Source of the DNA: a virus
Virus record (IMG/VR): IMGVR_UViG_3300046306_000015
Span: 1 to 28,226 of that record
DNA length: 28,226 nucleotides
Reading direction: 5' to 3' (one strand)
How positions within the stretch are numbered: position 1 is the first letter of the stretch; each line of letters starts with the position of its first letter. The notes under the pieces are model-generated. The model had not been told where the DNA came from. It made no database searches and saw only the letters and a program-made list of their open reading frames with translations. This document shows, piece after piece, positions 23,401-28,226 of the stretch. Both the position numbers and the translations under genes were made by a program.

Positions 23401-26400
23401 ACATGTCGAGTCGTTCAATGCGAGAGGCAATAAACATGCCGGACCGTATGGTAGGGAAGGAAACGAGTATTTTGTGTCCAGAGAATTAGCAGATTCCAGA
23501 AAAACAGTTGACTTTGAGGGTACACAAAGTAGAGTCACCATCAACACTCAAAGTAAACTCTTCCGGAATGATATAGGTGGATTTAACCTGTTGAAGACAC
23601 TAGCACATGAGCATGTGCACTCCTTGTTCAAACAACTCGACGATGGGGTGAATTTGGGTCTGGACAACTTTCGGCTCAAACACTTTGCAGAGAGCGAGCA
23701 GTTCGTGTCTACGTTGACACCGGAACAAAAACTCGGTATGATGACAGACACGTTGAATGAACTTATACCCAAGGGACACTTACGCAACGAACAGGTGGAA
23801 GAGCTGATCGCCGGGTTAGCGAAAGCTGGGGCAAGCACACCTCGGGAGTTTTTAACCGACATTGCAGCTATGCACCTTGTGTCAAAAGCGAGTGCAGAAG
23901 CGAAGCGCAATCATCTGCGGTTCTTACCTGAACCTATGCAAAACTTCTTTCGGGCAGTTTACCGTGGTGTCAGTGAGTTACGACAGGCCGTGCGCTTAGG
24001 TGCAGGGGAGAGGGGGATTGACCTCAAAGGTCTTGACGCCTTCCATTCCAACTTGGATATGATCTTCTCTAAAGACCCGGTGCTGGAGAACATGAAAAGC
24101 AGTATTGTGAAATCCCAGCAAGTTCAATCGGCGATTGAAAATGGTGACTTGGCTGGCAACTCAGTGCAGTATTCCAAAGTAGGTATCAAAGTACTGGATG
24201 AGCGGATTAAAGAGATGGTGACAATGCGGCAGAGCAATGGACTAATCCGCAACATCGCACAGCACATGCAAATAAGTGCAGGCCCACTCTACATGGAAAA
24301 GCTACCCAGCTATAATAAGTTGACCACCGTACTGGCTCGTGTGGACTCCGACGCGGTTGCAATGCAACACGCGACTGATGTGCCTTTTATGGTGGTTGCA
24401 GATGGTGGGTTGCTAAAACGCATTGCCGCAATGCCAGATGGGAAGTTGAACCCAGCTGAGCGACAGTTCAAGGGGACAATACAACGTATCGAAGGGTCGA
24501 AGGAGATGGTTGAAAAATTCAACACCCTTAGTCAAACCTTCAACGACCTAATGAAGGAAGCACAGCGAGCCGGTATCGCGTATCCAACCATGGATCACCC
24601 TAGTATACTGTCCAAACTGCACGGGCTGTCACAAGAGTCACTAAGTGATTTGAAACAACTAGGTGATGCTTACTTGGCACAAAGTCACGGTGTCGCCCAG
24701 GGTCATAAGATGGACGAAGTGGCTACGATGCAGGAAGTTGTGGCAAACCATTTACTAGGTGCCGGAATAGACTACCATGCGGCCAAGGGTATGGGAGTGC
24801 AGTTGTTTGACCAAATGCTGTCGGGTAATGTAGGCTGGGTGCGGAAGCCGGATGTGGCACAAGGTGTTACTGGTATACTTGCCGGACTACCACCAGACCT
24901 GGCCACCCACCCAGGTGCGGTAGCAGCGTTCAAACACTGGGAGGCGGTTAAGCCTGCGTTTGACCAGCGGATGAGTGACCTTGACCGACCACATATCACA
25001 GAGTTCCGATCAGGGATGTATGGGGTTAGGTATAACGTAGCAGCACCAGCGGACGGTTGGCCACTTGGCGCACACCCCACGGAGACGGAAGTGGCGGAGC
25101 AGTTTAAACCCAAGTCCGGTTACCGTTCAACAAACGACCCTACTGAGTGGAAGGCAATCCAGCGAGATGTGGCAGCAGATACGGGTAATACCATCACCGA
25201 GCTGGTCGACCACCGGAGAGACCCGAAAGGACGGTTTGGTCAAATGCAAACACGAGGGTTGGAAGAGGCGACTCGGTTGGTTCGCGAACACTACAAAGCA
25301 GCAATGGACGCAATGGAACCCGGGTTGGCCAAGATGTTTGAACAAGCGGGTGTGGAGTTAAACATGCAGAACTTTGACCCGGCTGAGCCACTTAACCGAG
25401 CAATGCGAAGTATGCAAGGGGTGATGGCAGAACGTAGTTGGGCACCTGGCCGAGAGCACATGAACTACATTGAAGCACAAAAAGCATTCAGTGGGTTGAA
25501 TGCTCGTAAACTAGCGAACAACCTTGCTAGGCGAGAGTCGGATTGGTTGTTGAAAGACCCAGCTTGGCAGGGTGATCCTAAGTTGTTTGTCGAGATGCAA
25601 GAGTTCAGGAACAATATACTAAGCGGCGGTAAGCAGGATTTCCAAGGCTTCCGGAAGTTGACTTCCTTCGTGTCCTTGGCAGGTAATGTGGCTGGTGGAT
25701 TGTCCAACGCGGTGCAACCGCTGAACATGGGTGTCTGGCGTGCAGCACAGGAAGTTGGAACAGCGAAAGCACTGAAATACACCGCACAGGGTTTAATCGA
25801 ATCTTTCAAACCTTTGGACAAAATGACAGATAAAAGGTTCAAAGACATCATGGTGGAAGCGATCAATCGTGGGCACCTTAAGTCTGGTGGTTCGCACGAC
25901 GACTTTGTGTCAACAGATTCTGTCGTAGACTACAACATCTTAAAAGCCGGGTCGAGTCGAGATATGGTGGACCTACGCTCACGAGTTACAGACGGTGAGT
26001 TCCTTGCCCACCGAGTTGTGGAAATGTTTAGCAAACTTGGTGACAAGACAATGGTGATCGGTATGACACCAATGCGTATCACCGAACAGTTGAACAATAA
26101 GAATTCCCTGTGGGTTGGTTATAAGCTTGGTTTGGACCAAGGACTAACCGGGCGACCACTGTTTGATAAAGCAGTTAACTTTATGCAAACTGTCAACATC
26201 CACGGACAGCGGACGGCTCATTCAAGTTTCAAGATGAAGGCGGGACAAGCAAATGGTTTTGTCGAAGCAGCAACACTGATGACAAACTACTCAGTTGCTA
26301 TGTTCTCACAGGCGGTTAGCTCTTGGCAAGGGATGTTGAAGTCGAGTGGACTGGACGCAGCCACCCGTAATCGAAGTGCACAAGCATTTGCCGGACAGGT

Positions 26401-27406
26401 TTTGACCCAGATGGCACTAGCCGGCGTAGGCGGGGTAGGTCTAAAAGGACTCTTCGCAGTGGTGAAAGACTGGTTCGGAATGGACCCAGAGGATGAAATT
26501 CGAAAAGGTATGGCGACGATTGACAACAGCGGCACACTTGGGCAGCTATTGCTAAACGGTGCACTGAACACCACCACCGGTGTCGACCTAGCAAGTCGCT
26601 TCGACCTCACCGTTCCTGGACTCAACCCTTACACAGGTTTTGCTGCCAAAGGACTATTCGGTGCTGGTGGGGGTTTAATATCCGCACTCTACAATGCACC
26701 GAGTCAGATAAACAAAGGCGACATCAGTAAGATACAAATCATCCCCACCGGTATTCGTAAGATGATTACCGCTTTTGGTGACGATGCTTACAAAGATGCA
26801 AGCGGACAGAAGATCATCGACCCAACCAACACAGAACGGTTTACCCAAATGCTTGGGTTCAAACCTGCTCGTATGGCACAGGCACTAGAACAACGCTCCA
26901 CCATGCGGACTATTGACGACATTGCAAACCAAAGGAACAGCCAAAAGCAAGTCCAGCAACTCGCCCTAATGCAAGCCGGTGACATGCCAAGCTTAATGTC
27001 AAGCATCCAACAGGACGTGATGTTGGATCTCCAAGGTTCGGAATACTCCAGCCACAGCCCACAGGAGTTGAAGCAAGCACAGGCTGGACTGGTGAGGGAA
27101 AAGATGCTCAGCTTGGTTAACCACGGGGTTGAAAAACTCCTACCCTTCGATCCTATGTCACAAGGGACAGGGCAAACCGCGCAAGACATGGCAAACAGTG
27201 CGGTAGGATTCGGCAACACCCTAGCACCTAGACAGGCTGAAGAAACCCGCACCCTACTCAAACAGCAGATGATGCAGAAAATGGGATTGAAACTCCCAAG
27301 GAATGCACCAAAAGCAGTCCGCTCGGCACACTCCGTTGACGACATACTAAGAGCCAATCCCACCCTAACCCGCAGCCAAGCCATAACCTACCTACAAGGC
27401 CAATAG
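20495..27406 (+). CDS. Giant internal virion (ejection) protein with effector domains
   Basis: A 2303-residue protein, the last late gene and by far the longest, in the place of the largest ejection protein of podoviruses. Residues 110-200 are Gly/Ala-rich and hydrophobic, possibly membrane-inserting. Residues about 690-830 look like an R-S-E mono-ADP-ribosyltransferase: R730 in LLHRE, FTSSST at 751-756, and E806-x-E808 in DEGEILFPRNTKF. Around 905-995 is a domain with LWRAE (R911) and GRWFYKTRQEA (939-949). Residues 1038-1042 are HEHVH, an HEXXH zinc-protease site, with E1118 as possible third ligand. The C-terminal half is helical with Ala/Gly-rich hydrophobic stretches (about 1725-1760, 1925-1995, 2050-2070), as in large polyvalent phage proteins. 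The leader is A/C-rich without a Shine-Dalgarno sequence. ADP-ribosylation or proteolysis of host targets on entry is inference. Confidence 0.8.
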   Translation: MPTTQLPFDQIKAIHDRAIADGSPLGKLDLAGFSSEMQKGDQHNDWSAGHGADNIIGTVSRGIDSGIAATRLPDLTGAVTGFIGSGADALGGRTDQHYEQLARSVGEGLPRTLADLGLIMGGGALNAAAVLAAGPTGGASLAALAPGYAMMGAGVADAGVKGYSDTNSVKQGLTSAALTALAPSIAKVGSAAGIGIMGKFAPKLATSGAARVAASQIGQESAFLASDAADMTFNGNEFTMDNVFASAIGNIAMSPLMVQEGRSVYRNTPKAAAKTWTPEMGADQSVLGGAANNLGRLTDYLLGSPDQDVPSFVHNAGGLHQALELTGLDPAGLAPMQMISLLGKRRQGKELVQRLGENTPAEAIHPELIKKAGELLQTDDGSLVSSIRLLQTANAFTRERQAIAGLQTQMDQNVNQNRLRMSVGGEQLGPQEQLLLGNRQKNELMVHPTARTKEQAALAQFDPTDPTIMDSAVGQAGAEQAKQKLDSTVANRKPLSMQEKFGYEQGKAMGASPFDPAQQPYERNIALGEAPMGVRPQAVKGKLGNEFPDTRQQNLTGLRPEAVKGKTGDVQARSAVPEFSRVGEEPTGADSQGFFTTKSLGTELERLNTIEATPEMAQARLMQKVKNKVQEHVDGAQMPEQPAGSMHNGDMTELYNQRAPKFKDLTFEQFLGEVKQHYMKDAVLEYGANSRGFQELGGAEGWGGRQSERVLALDSAFHHFGETAPKLLHREAHQESLAGLKVGDEFNPNRFTSSSTKKAVTKSGTFTNPEESIQVTIKTKGDIKTIDMDKFYQQHATGRFAGRVDEGEILFPRNTKFTVESINGRKFVLKASNGAQEKAPLSGGLQLMSRAFDAMGLHPTHKASHMEVAERVLGMFNTGAIFGDTNHPDNGVLGAFYGVPSIKSGFTRLWRAEVGKTDGPVPDWMKGAPEQAEMANVSGRWFYKTRQEAQSHIETLDGGKMSYLDVPTEHVESFNARGNKHAGPYGREGNEYFVSRELADSRKTVDFEGTQSRVTINTQSKLFRNDIGGFNLLKTLAHEHVHSLFKQLDDGVNLGLDNFRLKHFAESEQFVSTLTPEQKLGMMTDTLNELIPKGHLRNEQVEELIAGLAKAGASTPREFLTDIAAMHLVSKASAEAKRNHLRFLPEPMQNFFRAVYRGVSELRQAVRLGAGERGIDLKGLDAFHSNLDMIFSKDPVLENMKSSIVKSQQVQSAIENGDLAGNSVQYSKVGIKVLDERIKEMVTMRQSNGLIRNIAQHMQISAGPLYMEKLPSYNKLTTVLARVDSDAVAMQHATDVPFMVVADGGLLKRIAAMPDGKLNPAERQFKGTIQRIEGSKEMVEKFNTLSQTFNDLMKEAQRAGIAYPTMDHPSILSKLHGLSQESLSDLKQLGDAYLAQSHGVAQGHKMDEVATMQEVVANHLLGAGIDYHAAKGMGVQLFDQMLSGNVGWVRKPDVAQGVTGILAGLPPDLATHPGAVAAFKHWEAVKPAFDQRMSDLDRPHITEFRSGMYGVRYNVAAPADGWPLGAHPTETEVAEQFKPKSGYRSTNDPTEWKAIQRDVAADTGNTITELVDHRRDPKGRFGQMQTRGLEEATRLVREHYKAAMDAMEPGLAKMFEQAGVELNMQNFDPAEPLNRAMRSMQGVMAERSWAPGREHMNYIEAQKAFSGLNARKLANNLARRESDWLLKDPAWQGDPKLFVEMQEFRNNILSGGKQDFQGFRKLTSFVSLAGNVAGGLSNAVQPLNMGVWRAAQEVGTAKALKYTAQGLIESFKPLDKMTDKRFKDIMVEAINRGHLKSGGSHDDFVSTDSVVDYNILKAGSSRDMVDLRSRVTDGEFLAHRVVEMFSKLGDKTMVIGMTPMRITEQLNNKNSLWVGYKLGLDQGLTGRPLFDKAVNFMQTVNIHGQRTAHSSFKMKAGQANGFVEAATLMTNYSVAMFSQAVSSWQGMLKSSGLDAATRNRSAQAFAGQVLTQMALAGVGGVGLKGLFAVVKDWFGMDPEDEIRKGMATIDNSGTLGQLLLNGALNTTTGVDLASRFDLTVPGLNPYTGFAAKGLFGAGGGLISALYNAPSQINKGDISKIQIIPTGIRKMITAFGDDAYKDASGQKIIDPTNTERFTQMLGFKPARMAQALEQRSTMRTIDDIANQRNSQKQVQQLALMQAGDMPSLMSSIQQDVMLDLQGSEYSSHSPQELKQAQAGLVREKMLSLVNHGVEKLLPFDPMSQGTGQTAQDMANSAVGFGNTLAPRQAEETRTLLKQQMMQKMGLKLPRNAPKAVRSAHSVDDILRANPTLTRSQAITYLQGQ

Positions 27407-27414
27407 CCTAGGTT

Positions 27415-27435
27415 GGTCAATGACGGTGATTGGCC
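27415..27435 (+). other. Weak hairpin ahead of the terminator
   Basis: GGTCAAT (27415-27421) can pair with ATTGGCC (27429-27435), with one G-T wobble and a seven-base loop; a second small hairpin (GCCTG/CAGGC, 27433-27448) overlaps it. There is no T-run. It may protect the 3' end of the late transcript. Confidence 0.3.
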
Positions 27436-27456
27436 TGTACCAGCAGGCATAGAAAG

Positions 27457-27482
27457 GCCCTAGTAGTTCACACTACTAGGGC
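27457..27482. terminator. Bidirectional intrinsic terminator
   Basis: A perfect 11-base-pair stem, GCCCTAGTAGT (27457-27467) and ACTACTAGGGC (27472-27482), with a TCAC loop. AAAG lies to the left and TTT to the right, so both strands carry a short U-run after the hairpin. It separates the + strand late genes from the convergent - strand genes and can stop transcription from both sides. Confidence 0.88.
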
Positions 27483-27496
27483 TTTGCTGTTTGGTT

Positions 27497-27757
27497 TTAT
27501 TTATTGATTACCGGTGATTGTCTGTTGACAAATGGTCCGGGAGCTATGCTTGTTTCGTGGTATTGCGACATTTGTTTTGCTCGGCGGGATATACCTGGGT
27601 CCGGGTCGTTAATTGACATGGAGTCGGCTAGCAAGTCGTAGACCATTGATACGTCAAATTTGCATTTAAATTTAGCTTGCTTTGATTTTACACAAAGTTT
27701 ACCTTTTTCAATTGATAAGGTGATTGTGTCTGTGGCTGTATGTTGTACTATTTTCAT
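27497..27757 (-). CDS. Small hypothetical protein, 86 residues
   Basis: A - strand gene starting MKIVQHTATDTITLSIEKGK and ending VNRQSPVINK. The first ~35 residues are beta-like and Lys-rich (KGKLCVKSKQAKFKCKF). The rest is a short helix (VSMVYDLLADSM) and a polar tail. No membrane segment and no family is recognised. It starts four bases after the stop of the upstream gene, behind a 37-base leader repeated ahead of that gene too. It is in an AT-rich operon that converges on the late genes, probably an early-transcribed cluster. Confidence 0.68.
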   Translation of the reverse strand: MKIVQHTATDTITLSIEKGKLCVKSKQAKFKCKFDVSMVYDLLADSMSINDPDPGISRRAKQMSQYHETSIAPGPFVNRQSPVINK

Positions 27758-27793
27758 TTGTTTATTTTGGTTCAGGCTGATTACCAGCGAGAT
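27757..27793 (-). repeat. 37-base repeated leader, copy 1
   Basis: Matches 28073-28109 with one difference (G versus T at the centre on the + strand). On the - strand it reads ATCTCGCTGGTAATCAGC, one variable base, then TGAACCAAAATAAACAAA. It covers the end of the upstream gene and runs into the ATG of the next. The A-rich half acts as the leader. Confidence 0.9.
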
Positions 27794-28064
27794 CGGTTCG
27801 AATTGCGGCTCTTAATCTAACTTCGCTTACACACATTTTATGTGCAGTTGGTTCGATATCTATGGATTTTAATAGCACTAGGTTGATTAGTTTGCCTGAT
27901 ACGTATTCTCCTTGATTGTCAGGCCACAAGTCTGATAAAATATATTGATTTATTTCGTCTAAAAGTTTGTTCACAGTAGAAAGAATTCTGTATTCGGTTT
28001 CATTTTGACTTGCGTTTCTTTCAATGGAAGCGGTTCTTTTGTAGTCTTGAATTATTACTTTCAT
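27762..28064 (-). CDS. Small hypothetical protein, 100 residues
   Basis: A - strand gene. I choose ATG 28064 (MKVIIQDYKR), which follows the repeated leader just as the MKIVQ start of the next gene does. The upstream ATG at 28091 lies inside the leader and exists only because of the one base that differs between the two copies. The product is helical: NETEYRILSTVNKLLDEINQYILSD, then a beta-type middle (GEYVSGKLINLVLLKSIDIEP) and a helix VRLRAAIRTDL. It is acidic to neutral with no membrane segment. No family is recognised. It belongs to the convergent AT-rich operon. Confidence 0.66.
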   Translation of the reverse strand: MKVIIQDYKRTASIERNASQNETEYRILSTVNKLLDEINQYILSDLWPDNQGEYVSGKLINLVLLKSIDIEPTAHKMCVSEVRLRAAIRTDLAGNQPEPK

Positions 28065-28072
28065 GTTAATAT

Positions 28073-28109
28073 TTTGTTTATTTTGGTTCATGCTGATTAC
28101 CAGCGAGAT
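28073..28109 (-). repeat. 37-base repeated leader, copy 2
   Basis: Second copy of the leader at 27757-27793, with its first base 316 bases away. It also overlaps the end of the upstream gene (codons for SRW and the stop). Confidence 0.9.
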
Positions 28110-28226
28110 TTTGTTACCTGTTCTTTGGTGAATTGGGGTATACCTAAGGCATCGGTGAAGTATGATTTGGAACCTTTTTTAACCCAGTAGCCGGCGGACT
28201 TCCATTCGGTGAAGGAGCAACAGGAG
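28097..28226 (-). CDS. C-terminal fragment of a small protein
   Basis: A gene cut by the window edge, reading on the - strand to TAA at 28097-28099. The visible 42 residues begin SCCSFTEWKSAGYWVKKGSK and end FTKEQVTKSRW. The pattern F..WK..G..VKKG.KS....G...F...Q is common near the C-terminus of small phage proteins of unknown function and also recalls the substrate-binding part of ArdC-like proteins, too little to name it. The two Cys at its start could belong to a zinc motif lying outside the window. It is the first visible gene of the AT-rich operon. Confidence 0.65.
   Translation of the reverse strand, partial: SCCSFTEWKSAGYWVKKGSKSYFTDALGIPQFTKEQVTKSRW

Noticed and set aside
26788-27384. 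198-residue frame on the - strand
   Set aside because: Antisense to the giant protein end; Cys/Ser-rich product typical of a shadow frame.
28005-28190. 61-residue frame on the + strand
   Set aside because: Antisense to two - strand genes that share a clear leader repeat; no start signal or family likeness.

Overview
This window is the late (structural, packaging and lysis) half of a tailed bacteriophage of podovirus type. The evidence is a complete order of virion genes on the + strand: small terminase, tail fibre, holin-like protein, M15-type endolysin, large terminase, portal, scaffold, major capsid protein, head-tail adaptor, second fibre, tail nozzle in two pieces, and a run of ejected internal virion proteins ending in a 2303-residue giant. 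There are no tape-measure, sheath or baseplate genes, so a short tail is most likely. The host cannot be identified. However, almost no start codon has a Shine-Dalgarno sequence, and many leaders carry A/C-rich AACAA-like stretches. This points to a host that initiates translation without SD pairing, such as Bacteroidota or possibly Verrucomicrobiota (inference).

Layout. 1-866: two or three small + strand genes of unknown function with short DNA repeats. 867-1344: a gene-free, repeat- and palindrome-rich stretch ending in an AT-rich patch that could hold a late promoter. 1345-5135: a tiny basic protein, small terminase, tail fibre, a small conserved-looking protein, holin-like protein and endolysin. 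5178-9707: large terminase, an unknown structural-type protein, portal (split by a frame change near 8600) and a small protein. 9700-12260: scaffold, capsid and a Gly-rich small protein, closed by a strong intrinsic terminator at 12280-12310. 12322-17371: adaptor, fibre, two nozzle parts and a GNAT-like protein, mostly joined by ATGA overlaps. 17368-27406: four internal/ejection proteins. 27457-27482: a hairpin terminator that can serve both strands. 27497-28226: a convergent, visibly more AT-rich - strand operon of small genes, probably early.

How it works together. Terminases and portal package DNA into a scaffolded capsid. Adaptor, nozzle and fibres build the tail and recognise the cell surface; several of these proteins carry carbohydrate-binding-like modules. 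The Q-rich repeat protein and the giant protein are placed where podoviruses encode proteins ejected into the host. The giant protein carries two likely enzymatic domains, an R-S-E mono-ADP-ribosyltransferase and an HEXXH zinc metallopeptidase, plus a further R...GRWF domain. It therefore looks like a polyvalent effector delivered with the DNA. This, and the nested repeat protein next to it, are the most interesting parts of the window.
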